NCBI RefSeq assembly: GCF_902374955.1
Contig: NZ_CABKRX010000102.1
Location: 1 to 64,000, forward strand
Direction: 5' to 3'
DNA: 64,000 bases
Source: Bacillus massilioanorexius
GTDB taxonomy: Bacteria > Bacillota > Bacilli > Bacillales > DSM-1321
This document shows positions 18,366 to 26,905 of this stretch, in pieces; the stretch's first letter is position 1, and each line of letters starts with the position of its first letter. Both the position numbers and the translations under genes were made by a program. The notes beneath the pieces are model-generated. The model had not been told where the DNA came from, did no database searches, and worked only from the letters and a program-made list of their open reading frames with translations.

Positions 18366-19022
18366 ATGGCTGAAGAATTTTTTGCACCGATAAAATTATC
18401 TCTGGAAATTAGTATAGTTTCCGGAGTAATCGTAGTTATATTAGGTACATTAGCTGGTCATTTTCTAGCAGTAAGAAAGTTTAAAGGAAAGGCGATAGTT
18501 GAGACCATTCTGATGCTTCCATTGGTATTACCTCCTTCGGTAGTGGGATTTATTTTGATAGTTGTGTTTGGAAAACAAAGTTTCCTTGGAAAAGCAATTG
18601 AATGGGTTTTTAATCAGCCGATTATTTTTACTTGGTGGGCAGCGGTCATAGCAGCTATTATCGTTGCGTTTCCTCTCATGTATCAGTCAGCGAAAACAGG
18701 TTTTCATGGAGTGGATCATGACATTGAAGATGCGGCTAGAGTTGATGGTGCGGGGAAATGGAAAGTTTTCCTTTTGATATCGATACCTTTAGCATCTAGG
18801 TCACTCATAACTGGTGCTGTATTAAGCTTTGCAAGAGCATTAGGTGAGTTCGGAGCAACTTTAATGTTTGCAGGTAATATTCCAGGAGTAACTCAAACCG
18901 TCCCAACAGCTATTTATGTGGCCATCGATTCAGGGAATATGACGATGGCTTGGTTATGGGTCATTTCCATTATTATTATTTCATTTTTGATGTTATTTGC
19001 CGTACAAGTAAAGCAGAGATAA
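18366..19022 (+). CDS. modB: Molybdate ABC transporter permease ModB
   Basis: The 218-residue protein has five predicted helices and the permease EAA loop DIEDAARVDGAGKWKVFLLISIP. It also has the ModB features LPPSVVGFILI and RALGEFGATLMFAGNIPG. It forms the membrane channel for ModA. No modC ATPase follows: the gene ends in a terminator and the next gene is on the other strand. B. subtilis yvgKLM likewise lacks a linked modC, so the ATPase is probably encoded elsewhere or borrowed from another importer. Confidence 0.94.
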   Translation: MAEEFFAPIKLSLEISIVSGVIVVILGTLAGHFLAVRKFKGKAIVETILMLPLVLPPSVVGFILIVVFGKQSFLGKAIEWVFNQPIIFTWWAAVIAAIIVAFPLMYQSAKTGFHGVDHDIEDAARVDGAGKWKVFLLISIPLASRSLITGAVLSFARALGEFGATLMFAGNIPGVTQTVPTAIYVAIDSGNMTMAWLWVISIIIISFLMLFAVQVKQR

Positions 19023-19060
19023 AAAGAGGGTGTTCTAAGAAACACCCTCTTACATTTTTG
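19022..19060 (+). terminator. Terminator of modAB
   Basis: The arms aagagggtgttt and aacaccctctt (loop ctaag region) are followed by a T-rich tract (tacattttttg-like). Confidence 0.8.
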
Positions 19061-19159
19061 TTTTATTTAAATGCTGGTTTCAAAAGATTGTTGCACTACT
19101 TGTTCATAAATAACAAAATATGTAAAAAGAGTCTTTTTTGATATGAATCGAAATAATCC

Positions 19160-19870
19160 TTAAACAACAAAAATAACCATAAAAATAAAAAACAAAATAG
19201 AATTAATAATTTCAATAACTCCAACCTGCATAATCGTCACTTTTTTTCCGTATAAATACCATGCTCGAAAAACACTTGGAACATATCCAACTGTCCCCCA
19301 ACCAGCACCTAAGCTAAGTGCAATAAAGGGTAATAAAAGATGATAACCCCAAGAAAAATATTTATACTTCATATTTTTCTTTTCACGAATCATGGCTTTT
19401 ACATAAAAAGTTACACCTAAAAAATAGATAAAAGAATAGATAAATAAGATCCAAGCTTCTTTAGTTAGTGCGTTTGCTCCTAAAAAGTAGCTGGCAAGTC
19501 CGCCTAAACAAAAAACAAAAATAGCGATTACGTCATTTGTAAAGGCTCTTTCTTTATTTTGTTTTGCAAAATACATGTTTATGAAAAAGAACGGAATCAT
19601 GGCAAGTCCAAAATAAAGAAGTTTCGCTTGTGCAAATAAAAGTGGCAATAGACATAATAATGCAATAGCACTATAAATAATTGCCCATTTTTGATAGTTT
19701 TTCTTCTTCTTCTTTCTCATAAGCATGGATAATGGATACGTGGCTAGATAAAGAAATAGCCACCCAATGAAAAGCGGAATATGCCAAAAAGTACTACCTC
19801 CAGCCAGCATACTTAGAGTAAATGGAATAAAGAGCATAGCCCAAGCCCCGTGTTGTTTAGGAATTAACAT
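19160..19870 (-). CDS. YwiC-like family integral membrane protein
   Basis: The 236-residue protein has about seven hydrophobic helices and starts LIPKQHGAWAMLFIPF, the signature of the YwiC family. Its function is unknown. In B. subtilis ywiC lies in the narK-fnr-narGHJI region, so its presence near nitrate and molybdate genes here agrees with a loose link to anaerobic metabolism. The ATG at 19870 follows AAAGGGG. It is divergent from the metallo-beta-lactamase gene across a region holding a large inverted repeat. Confidence 0.83.
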   Translation of the reverse strand: MLIPKQHGAWAMLFIPFTLSMLAGGSTFWHIPLFIGWLFLYLATYPLSMLMRKKKKKNYQKWAIIYSAIALLCLLPLLFAQAKLLYFGLAMIPFFFINMYFAKQNKERAFTNDVIAIFVFCLGGLASYFLGANALTKEAWILFIYSFIYFLGVTFYVKAMIREKKNMKYKYFSWGYHLLLPFIALSLGAGWGTVGYVPSVFRAWYLYGKKVTIMQVGVIEIINSILFFIFMVIFVV

Positions 19871-19941
19871 CTCTCTACCCCTTTCAATCCCTATTAATTA
19901 GATTTTATCATTTATTTCAATTTTATTATCAAAGTTCATAA

Positions 19942-19981
19942 TTTTAACACAAAATGAACGATGATTCATTTTGTGTTAAAA
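19942..19981. repeat. Perfect 17-bp inverted repeat in a divergent promoter region
   Basis: The arms ttttaacacaaaatgaa and ttcattttgtgttaaaa are exact reverse complements around a six-base spacer (cgatga). The element lies between the starts of the YwiC-like and MBL-fold genes. The right end reads ttaaaatag and may hold a -10. A regulator operator is more likely than a terminator because the flanking genes point away from it. Confidence 0.7.
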
Positions 19982-20009
19982 TAGAATTAAGAAAATTGGG
20001 GGTGCGGAG

Positions 20010-20819
20010 ATGTTCTTTCAAAAAGAAATGGAAAAAGGAAATGTCAAGGGGGTTAACTTTGCAAATGGCTCAATCCAGTTTCAGGGTGTGAATCTTAACG
20101 TGTATTGTTATGCCATAGATGGCATCATCATTGATGCCGGTTCTCAGTCGCTTGCTCAGCAATTTCAGCAGTTTTTAGACAATCAAAATATTGATGCACT
20201 GTATTGTACACATATTCATGAAGATCACACTGGTTGTGCTGCTTGGATTGGAGAAAAATATAAAGTGCCCATTTACTTACCGGAACTTTCTCTAAACGAA
20301 GCTCAAAAAAAAGGAAAGTACCCTTTATATCGCAAACTCTTTTGGGGAAAGCGTAGAGCTTTTAAAGCTGAACCGGTGCCTAGTAGATTTCAATCTCGAA
20401 ACGATGATTGGCTCAGTATATTCACTCCAGGGCACTCTGCTGATCATACAGCCTATTTAAATACCTCAACTGGACAACTTTTTTCAGGAGATTTGTTTGT
20501 ACAGGTAAAAACGAAAGTGATAATGGACGATGAGTCCATTCCTCAAATCATTGATTCAATTGAACGTATACTAGCCTATGATTTTGAGGAAGTATTTTGT
20601 AATCATGCAGGCTATATAAAAAATGGCAAACAAAAGTTGAATGAGAAACTTGATTATTTGTATCATGTTACGGAAGAGGTACAGCAATTAAATCAAAAAG
20701 GTATGTCTGTGAATGAAATACAGCAACGTTTGTTTCCAAGAAAGTATCCGATTACGAGATTTTCTTCTGGAGAGTGGGATTCAAAGCATATTGTAACGTC
20801 CATTTTAGCTAGTAAATAG
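20010..20819 (+). CDS. MBL-fold metallohydrolase
   Basis: The 269-residue protein has the metallo-beta-lactamase core. The metal motif THIHEDHTG lies near residue 71, FTPGHSADHT near 150, the Asp ligand in FSGDLFV near 168, and the last histidine in FCNHAGY near 198. The C-terminal 60 residues form a helical cap resembling small-molecule hydrolases of the glyoxalase II/YflN type. The substrate is unknown. The gene is monocistronic, with the 17-bp inverted repeat just upstream. GGGGGTG sits five bases before the ATG. Confidence 0.85.
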   Translation: MFFQKEMEKGNVKGVNFANGSIQFQGVNLNVYCYAIDGIIIDAGSQSLAQQFQQFLDNQNIDALYCTHIHEDHTGCAAWIGEKYKVPIYLPELSLNEAQKKGKYPLYRKLFWGKRRAFKAEPVPSRFQSRNDDWLSIFTPGHSADHTAYLNTSTGQLFSGDLFVQVKTKVIMDDESIPQIIDSIERILAYDFEEVFCNHAGYIKNGKQKLNEKLDYLYHVTEEVQQLNQKGMSVNEIQQRLFPRKYPITRFSSGEWDSKHIVTSILASK

Positions 20820-20840
20820 ATATGTAGGTTAATATAAAGC

Positions 20841-20961
20841 GCTCTAACATCAGAAGTTGAACGAAATCTCTGAAAAGTTGAACCAAAATAGTTAAAAGTT
20901 GAATGAAAAACATGTATAGTTGAATCAAAATGTACTATAGCAGAACCAAATCAACAGCTTT
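20841..20961. repeat. 21-bp periodic mini-array 1 (AGTTGAA type)
   Basis: After the head gctctaacatcag, the heptamer agttgaa occurs at 20855, 20876, 20897 and 20918, and a variant (agcagaa) at 20939. Each step is exactly 21 bp. The 14 bases between copies vary but stay A-rich. The rest of the gap to 21160 shows no gene; only a probable A/T-rich promoter for the DUF3842 gene was noted. Confidence 0.8.
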
Positions 20962-21160
20962 TTTAACAGTAAAGGGCGGTCGAAAATCGTAGATATGGCT
21001 ACAAATTATAAATCGAATGAGCATTCATCGAACGATCTCTGTAAGCTGAAGTAATTTTGACAGTTTTAAGTGAATTGTTTATGTATTGTTTACATAGTGC
21101 GACTTTTACAATTAAAATATATGAATTAAATACTATCCTTGTAAAAGAAAGAGAGAGATT

Positions 21161-21586
21161 ATGAGAATTGCTGTGATTGATGGACAAGGTGGTGGAATTG
21201 GTCGCGTTATTGTAGAGAAAGTGAGTCAGGCTTTTGAAAATGAAGTGGAGATTATCGCTTTAGGAACAAATACAATGGCGACTTCCATAATGCTGAAAGC
21301 AGGTGCAAATGAAGGAGCTACGGGAGAGCACGCAATTGCTTGGAATGCTCCTCGGGTGGATTTGATTTTAGGACCGATAGGTATTCTATCACCGAATACG
21401 ATGCTAGGTGAATGGACTCCAAGAATGGCTGAAGCAGTTTCTGAAAGTCCAGCAAAAAAAATCGTCGTTCCACTTTGTAAGTGGAATGTTGAAATTGCTG
21501 GAATTCATTCAAAACCACTTCCGCAATTTGTTGATGATGTTGTTGTTATGGTGAAAACTTATGTAAGAGGTGAAAGTTATGTGTGA
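21161..21586 (+). CDS. DUF3842 family protein
   Basis: The 141-residue cytosolic protein begins MRIAVIDGQGGGIGRVIVEK, the glycine-rich N-terminus of DUF3842. The fold looks Rossmann-like with alternating strands and helices (IALGTNTMAT, APRVDLILGPIGIL, KKIVVPLCKWNVEIAG). Family function is unknown. It overlaps the following cooT-like gene by eight bases and precedes a nickel-type ABC operon, so a role linked to metal use is likely but inferred. A RBS (gaaagagagag) sits before the ATG. Confidence 0.85.
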   Translation: MRIAVIDGQGGGIGRVIVEKVSQAFENEVEIIALGTNTMATSIMLKAGANEGATGEHAIAWNAPRVDLILGPIGILSPNTMLGEWTPRMAEAVSESPAKKIVVPLCKWNVEIAGIHSKPLPQFVDDVVVMVKTYVRGESYV

Positions 21587-21770
21587 ACAAAACGTGTATT
21601 TGTTAAATGAAAATGGGGAAGAAGAATTATTTATGAAATCCGTAGATAAATTCATTCCAAATGAGGATCGTATTTATATTGAAAATATATTTGGTGAACG
21701 CAAAACAATTCGTGCAACAGTAAAAGAAATGAAGCTTGTTGACCATAAGATTATTCTTGAACCGAAATGA
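21579..21770 (+). CDS. CooT family nickel-binding protein
   Basis: The 63-residue protein begins MCEQNVYLLNENGEE. The ATG at 21579 places Cys at position 2, the nickel ligand of CooT proteins. The more upstream ATG at 21570 would bury this cysteine and is rejected. The rest is a small beta-barrel pattern (IYIENIFGERKTIRATVKEMKLVDHKIIL). CooT proteins bind nickel as dimers and help load nickel enzymes. The overlap with DUF3842 implies coupled translation, and the ABC importer downstream is of the nickel type. Confidence 0.85.
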   Translation: MCEQNVYLLNENGEEELFMKSVDKFIPNEDRIYIENIFGERKTIRATVKEMKLVDHKIILEPK

Positions 21771-21914
21771 AAAGTTGTACAAATAATGAACATTTAGAAA
21801 AAAAGTAGACAGAGATCGATATTATTTTTATAATCAAACGTGTAAATCAATTCATGAAGAATTGAACCTTTGACCTAGACCTTAATTTTTTATATAGAAT
21901 GAAAACATTTCGCC

Positions 21915-21967
21915 AAGAAGGCAAATATAAGCTACAGAAGTAGCGTGTATTTGTCTTCTTTTTTTTC
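21915..21967 (+). terminator. Strong terminator between cooT and the ABC importer
   Basis: Two 21-base arms (aagaaggcaaatataagctac and gtagcgtgtatttgtcttctt, pairing with a few G-U pairs) enclose agaa and are followed by six or more T. It ends the DUF3842-cooT transcript, or acts as an attenuator for the importer genes. The remaining noncoding stretch (21771-22060) holds no recognised riboswitch. Confidence 0.85.
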
Positions 21968-22060
21968 GGAAAAAGAGGTGTTTTAAAACATGAAGATGGA
22001 AAAAATTAATGGTAATGATTGTGTTTAAACAAACTAAAAAAACATCGATGGAGGGACAGT

Positions 22061-23641
22061 ATGAAAAAATGGTTAGCTATATTGGCAGTGTTGACGTTAT
22101 GCATTAGTTTAGTAGCTTGTGGTAATGATGACAAAAAAAGTGATAAAAAAAATGAATCGAAGGCAAATGATTCTGCTAAAAAAGATGAATTAGTATTAGC
22201 ATTAACGAGTGAACCTGATGGAGGTTTTGACCCAATACAAGGGTATGCAGCTTATGGTTCACCACTTATTCAAAGTACGTTATTAGATACAGATGCAGAT
22301 TCGAACATTATTCCAGAACTTGCTACGGAATATAAGTCAAGTGACGATAAGCTTACTTGGGAATTCAAGCTTCGTGATGATGCAAAATTTACAGATGGGA
22401 AGCCTGTAACAGCAGAAGATGTTGTATTTACATATGAAACGGCAAAAAATAGTGGGTCTACTGTTGATTTAGTACATATGAAAGAAGTAAAAGCAATAGA
22501 TGATCATACCATACAATTTGTTTTAGAAAGACCTCAATCTACATTTTTATATACTGCGGCTGCAATCGGAATCGTACCAAAGCATGCATATAGTGATAAC
22601 TATGGCACTACACCAATTGGATCAGGCCCATACAAATTAGAAGAATGGAAACAAGGTCAACAAGCAATTTTTGTCCGTAATGATGATTACTACGGAAAAA
22701 AAGGTGAGTTTAAAAAAGTAACCGCTTTATTTATGAGTGAAGACCAAGCGTTTGCAGCTGCAAAAGCAGGTCAAGTTGATGTGGCTCAAACTTCATACGC
22801 TTTTGCAAAGGAAACCGTCCCTGGCATGAAAATCGAATCTTATCAAACGGTTGATAACCGAGGAATTTCTTTTGTAACAATTCCTGAAGGTTCAGAAGTG
22901 AATGGCCAAAAAGCAGGTAACAATGTAACAAGTGATTTAGCCATTCGTCAAGCGATTAACTTAGCCATTGATCGTCAAGCGATTGTAGATAGCGCGCTAG
23001 ATGGTTTCGGTAAAACGGCATTTAGTAATAGTGACCATTTACCATGGTGGAATGAAAAGACAGAAATGAAAAGAGATGTGGAAAAAGCGAAAAAAATCCT
23101 TGCCGATGCAGGTTGGAAGGATACTGATGGTGATGGCATCCTTGAAAAAGGAAAAGTAAAAGCGGCATTTAATTTAATTTATAATGCTGGGGACTCTACT
23201 AGACAAACGATTTCAATGGCTGTCAAACAACAATTAAAAGATATCGGCATTGAAGTAACGGTTTCTGGCGGATCATGGGATGATATAGAGAAGAAAATGT
23301 ATAGCGACGCTGTTCTGTTTGGATGGGGAAATCGTAACCCTATGGAAGTCTATTATTTATATCACTCTTCTAATATTGGTTTTGATTATTACAACACAAA
23401 CTCATATAGTAACGCTCAAGTTGATAAAGCATTAGATGAAGCACTTATAAGTGGAAATATGGATGACTGGAAAAAAGCACAAGAGCCTTTGATTCATGAT
23501 CTTCCTTGGGCATGGTTAGTAAATGTTGATCATTTGTATTTTGTAAAAGATGGTTTAAGTTTAGGAGATCAACCAATTCATCCTCATTCTCATGCTTTAG
23601 ATATTATGGGTAACTTAGAAGATTGGAAATGGAAAGAGTAA
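22061..23641 (+). CDS. ABC transporter substrate-binding lipoprotein, nickel/Opp type (SBP family 5)
   Basis: The 526-residue lipoprotein has a signal peptide ending at ISLVAC and an acidic-lysine linker. It shows the SBP_bac_5 motif ELATEYKSSDDKLTWEFKLRDDAKFTDGKPVTAEDVVFT in its N-terminal half. The C-terminus has IHPHSHALDI, a histidine-rich stretch like that of nickel-binding NikA-type proteins. The ATG at 22061 follows GGAGGG; an upstream in-frame start at 22019 lacks a ribosome site. It is first in a five-gene importer and follows cooT, which supports nickel or a nickel chelate as substrate. Peptides remain possible. Confidence 0.83.
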   Translation: MKKWLAILAVLTLCISLVACGNDDKKSDKKNESKANDSAKKDELVLALTSEPDGGFDPIQGYAAYGSPLIQSTLLDTDADSNIIPELATEYKSSDDKLTWEFKLRDDAKFTDGKPVTAEDVVFTYETAKNSGSTVDLVHMKEVKAIDDHTIQFVLERPQSTFLYTAAAIGIVPKHAYSDNYGTTPIGSGPYKLEEWKQGQQAIFVRNDDYYGKKGEFKKVTALFMSEDQAFAAAKAGQVDVAQTSYAFAKETVPGMKIESYQTVDNRGISFVTIPEGSEVNGQKAGNNVTSDLAIRQAINLAIDRQAIVDSALDGFGKTAFSNSDHLPWWNEKTEMKRDVEKAKKILADAGWKDTDGDGILEKGKVKAAFNLIYNAGDSTRQTISMAVKQQLKDIGIEVTVSGGSWDDIEKKMYSDAVLFGWGNRNPMEVYYLYHSSNIGFDYYNTNSYSNAQVDKALDEALISGNMDDWKKAQEPLIHDLPWAWLVNVDHLYFVKDGLSLGDQPIHPHSHALDIMGNLEDWKWKE

Positions 23642-24630
23642 TGGCTAGACCTGTTATTATGTATTTCGTGCGTGGGGTTACACTGCTTATTGCAGTTGTA
23701 ATCCTTGCTTTTTCATTGTTAATGGTTTCACCGATTGACCCGATTCAGTCTTATGTAGGTGCTGGAGTAGCTATTTCTCCAGAACAGAGAGAAAATATTG
23801 CTGAGCATTGGGGATTAAATGATCCACCAGTTGAGCGCTTTTTTACATGGGCTAATAATGTTCTACATGGAGATATGGGAGTATCCATGATTTATCGTCA
23901 GGATGTTTTAGATGTAATAGGAGATAAGTTTTCTAAATCTATAATGCTTATGCTGACTGCTTGGATAATAAGCGGTATTTTAGGTGTAACAGTCGGTTTA
24001 TTGATGGGAGCAAATCAAAATAGGTTTATTGATCGAATCTTGAAAGGGTTTTGTTATACATTAACAGCCGTCCCATCTTTTTATTTAGGCATTATTTTAC
24101 TAATGGTATTTGCTGTTTATTTAGCTTGGTTTCCGATTGGTTTAGCAAGCCCAATTGGTGTGCTTGAAACAGATGTTACATTTGTTGAGCGGATTAGACA
24201 TATGGTACTTCCTGCTATTTGTTTATCAATGGTTAGTATGCCAAGTATAGCGCTTCACACTCGTTCAAAATTAATTGACGCTTTGGAAAGTGATTATGCT
24301 CAATTTGCTCGTGCTAGAGGGGAAAAAGAATATAGAATTGTGCTTCGTCAATGCTTTAGAAATATCATTCTTCCGGCAACGATGCTACAATTCGCTTCAT
24401 TCTCTGAACTGTTTGGAGGATCTGTTCTAGTTGAGCAAGTGTTTTCTTATCCTGGATTAGGAAACGCGGCAGTGGCAGCAGGAACTGGCGGAGATGTTCC
24501 ATTATTACTCGGGATCACTTTATTTAGCGCTCTATTTGTATTTGTCGGAAATGTAATTGGAGATGTAATCATCCATACTATTGATCCGAGAATAAGAGTA
24601 AGGGGAAGAAGAAATGCAAATGTTAGCTAA
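23641..24630 (+). CDS. ABC transporter permease, NikB/OppB type
   Basis: The 329-residue protein has six predicted helices, the N-terminal DPIQSYVGAGVAISPEQRENIAEHWGLNDP loop typical of DppB/NikB and the ARARGEKEYRIVLRQCFRNIILP coupling loop. The ATG at 23641 shares its first base with the stop of the binding-protein gene (TAATG), so translation is coupled. It pairs with the next permease to form the channel. The downstream gene overlaps by 17 bases. Confidence 0.88.
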   Translation: MARPVIMYFVRGVTLLIAVVILAFSLLMVSPIDPIQSYVGAGVAISPEQRENIAEHWGLNDPPVERFFTWANNVLHGDMGVSMIYRQDVLDVIGDKFSKSIMLMLTAWIISGILGVTVGLLMGANQNRFIDRILKGFCYTLTAVPSFYLGIILLMVFAVYLAWFPIGLASPIGVLETDVTFVERIRHMVLPAICLSMVSMPSIALHTRSKLIDALESDYAQFARARGEKEYRIVLRQCFRNIILPATMLQFASFSELFGGSVLVEQVFSYPGLGNAAVAAGTGGDVPLLLGITLFSALFVFVGNVIGDVIIHTIDPRIRVRGRRNANVS

Positions 24631-25438
24631 TAGACGTAAAAAGACTATGTTTTTAATTATTGCTTCTTTCTCGATGTTGCTTTTCATTATGATTGGTGGA
24701 GCCTTAATACCTGAAAGTGCATATGATGCGAATTTTACGATGAAAAATCAAAGTCCTTCTATAAGTCATCTGTTTGGAACAGACTTCATGGGCAGAGATA
24801 TGTTTTTTCGAACCTGGAAAGGCTTAACGGTGAGCTTAGTTGTCGGTTTAACGGCTGCTTTAATCAGCGCTATTATTGCTGTTATTCTTGGAGTGGTAGC
24901 AGCACTATGGAGAAGAGCGGACATTGTAATTAGCTGGGTTATTGATTTGTTTTTGGCTGTTCCTCATATTGTTTTACTTATTCTGATTTCAATCGCTTTA
25001 GGAAAAGGTGTTACGGGAGTCGTGATTGGAGTTGCATTAACTCATTGGCCTGCCTTAACGCGTATTATTCGTGCTGAAGTACTTTCTGTTAGAAATGCGC
25101 CATTTGTTCAACAGGCTAATAAATTAGGAATGAGTAAATGGAGAATTGCCAAAAAACATATGATTCCGCATTTGTTTCCACAATTTGTTGTTGGAACTTT
25201 ACTCGTTTTTCCCCATGCGATTTTACATGAAGCATCTATTACATTTTTAGGCTTTGGTTTATCACCTGAGCAGCCTGCAATAGGTATTATTTTATCTGAA
25301 TCATTGAAATACATAACAAGTGGCGCATGGTGGCTCGCATTCTTTCCGGGAATTATGTTAGTATGTATTATTTTATTATTTGATGCCTTAGGGGAGCAGT
25401 TATCTGCTCTATTGAATCCACGTAAGTCAAGAGAATAG
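24614..25438 (+). CDS. ABC transporter permease, NikC/OppC type
   Basis: The 274-residue protein has an N-terminal helix, the GTDFMGRDMFFRTWKG segment (family GTDxxGRDxxSR) and the coupling loop FVQQANKLGMSKWRIAKKHMIPHL. These place it with DppC/NikC permeases. It overlaps the preceding permease gene and is followed 13 bases later by the first ATPase gene. It forms the second half of the importer channel. Confidence 0.88.
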   Translation: MQMLANRRKKTMFLIIASFSMLLFIMIGGALIPESAYDANFTMKNQSPSISHLFGTDFMGRDMFFRTWKGLTVSLVVGLTAALISAIIAVILGVVAALWRRADIVISWVIDLFLAVPHIVLLILISIALGKGVTGVVIGVALTHWPALTRIIRAEVLSVRNAPFVQQANKLGMSKWRIAKKHMIPHLFPQFVVGTLLVFPHAILHEASITFLGFGLSPEQPAIGIILSESLKYITSGAWWLAFFPGIMLVCIILLFDALGEQLSALLNPRKSRE

Positions 25439-25451
25439 GAGGGAAGGTTTC

Positions 25452-26234
25452 ATGCAACCGAAAAAAGAAATGATATTGCAAGTAGAGCAGTTGAATATTA
25501 AGTTTACTTCTTATACGAAAGGTTTACACCAGAAAACTACGCAGGCCATTCATGGCTTGTCTGCTCATATAGAAGCAGGTGAAATATTAGCAGTAGCTGG
25601 CGCTTCAGGTTCTGGAAAAAGCTTATTAGCTCATGCACTTTTAGGTATCCTTCCTACAAATAGTAGTGTCGATGGTTTAATGAAATATAAAGAGCAGGAA
25701 ATGACAAAAGATCGAATTAAGCAATTAAGAGGAACAGAAATTGCTTTTATACCGCAATCGATTTCTTGTTTAAATCCATTAATGAAAGTGGGTACGTTTG
25801 CTGGAAAACAAGCATGCGGATTATTTTCACGCTATGGTTTAAGTAAAGAGGTAGAAAAACTGTATCCACATGAATTATCTGGTGGAATGGCACGTCGTGT
25901 ATTAATAGCCTGCGCAGCAAGTACAGATGCAGATTTGATTATTGCAGATGAACCGACAGCTGGATTAAATGAGGGATTAGCTCATGAAACAATGAAGCAT
26001 TTACGAGAATTGGCCGATGAAGGAAGAGCGGTATTATTAATTACACATGATCTTTATCTTGCTTCTCAATATGTGGAGAGAGTAACGATTTTAAATGAAG
26101 GTAGAACAGTGGAAACTTTAAGCATTACAGCATTAAAAGCTGGACAATGGCAGGAAAAGTTTACAGAGCAGTTGTGGATGTCTCTACCAGAAAATGATTT
26201 TTGGAATAATGACATAAAGGAAATTGGACTATAA
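25452..26234 (+). CDS. ABC transporter ATP-binding protein, NikD/OppD type
   Basis: The 260-residue ATPase has Walker A GASGSGKS (near 51), the signature LSGGMARR and Walker B LIIADEPTAGL with the switch ITHD. GGGAGG (25438-25444) precedes the ATG. The protein ends soon after the ATPase domain, without the cysteine-containing extension of peptide-transport OppD proteins, which agrees with a metal rather than peptide role. The second ATPase gene starts three bases downstream. Confidence 0.87.
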   Translation: MQPKKEMILQVEQLNIKFTSYTKGLHQKTTQAIHGLSAHIEAGEILAVAGASGSGKSLLAHALLGILPTNSSVDGLMKYKEQEMTKDRIKQLRGTEIAFIPQSISCLNPLMKVGTFAGKQACGLFSRYGLSKEVEKLYPHELSGGMARRVLIACAASTDADLIIADEPTAGLNEGLAHETMKHLRELADEGRAVLLITHDLYLASQYVERVTILNEGRTVETLSITALKAGQWQEKFTEQLWMSLPENDFWNNDIKEIGL

Positions 26235-26236
26235 AG

Positions 26237-26872
26237 ATGAATAAGCTTGAAGGAAAAAATCTATCTTTTTCATATAATAGAAGAAATATTCTACATCATG
26301 TTGATTTTGAGGTGGCTGCTGGAGAATGTGTTGGTTTGCTTGGTGATAGTGGTACTGGTAAAACAACGTTAGGTCGTTTGTTAGCTGGTTATGAATGGCC
26401 TTCCGAAGGCGAGATTCTAGTTGATGGCAAACCATTATCCATGAGAGGATTTTGTAATGTTCAGCTAATAGGACAGCATCCTCAGCTTGCCTTTGATGAA
26501 CGTATGAAGATGGGACAGGCTTTAAAGGAGACTGGGATGGATCCCACACATAATCAGGATACCCTTGATTTAGTTGGGATAAAAAGTGAGTGGCTTGATC
26601 GGTATCCAATTGAGTTATCTGGAGGAGAATTACAAAGATTCTGTATCGCTAGAGCATTAAATCGACAGACGAAATATTTGATTGCTGATGAAATGTCAGC
26701 AATGTTAGATGCTATTACACAAGCACAATTGTGGAATTTGTTGCTTCAGTTAATGAAGGAAAGAAACTTAGGAATAGTTATGATTACTCATAACGAAGCT
26801 TTAGCTGCCAAAGTCTGTAATCGGATAGTAAGAATAAATGAGTTAAAAAAGAAGGGGCTGTCTGAAAAGTGA
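26237..26872 (+). CDS. ABC transporter ATP-binding protein, NikE/OppF type
   Basis: The 211-residue ATPase has Walker A GDSGTGKT, signature LSGGELQR and the Walker B region YLIADEMSAML, where Met-Ser replaces the usual Pro-Thr. The switch histidine lies in ITHNEA. It completes a heterodimeric pair with the preceding ATPase. It is shorter than most OppF proteins, like NikE. It is the last gene of the importer operon. Confidence 0.87.
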   Translation: MNKLEGKNLSFSYNRRNILHHVDFEVAAGECVGLLGDSGTGKTTLGRLLAGYEWPSEGEILVDGKPLSMRGFCNVQLIGQHPQLAFDERMKMGQALKETGMDPTHNQDTLDLVGIKSEWLDRYPIELSGGELQRFCIARALNRQTKYLIADEMSAMLDAITQAQLWNLLLQLMKERNLGIVMITHNEALAAKVCNRIVRINELKKKGLSEK

Positions 26873-26905
26873 TGTTTTACTCCTTTTCAGAGGCCTCTTC
26901 ACATT
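26850..26905 (+). terminator. Possible terminator of the nickel-type importer
   Basis: The sequence ctgaaaag near the stop codon pairs with cttttcag after the loop tgatgttttactc, extended by ggggct/aggcctc pairing. The T-run is poor, so confidence is limited. Confidence 0.45.

Noticed and set aside
21771..22060. Possible nickel/cobalt or cobalamin riboswitch before the importer
   Set aside because: Only a strong terminator stem is visible; conserved G-rich or B12-box motifs are absent.
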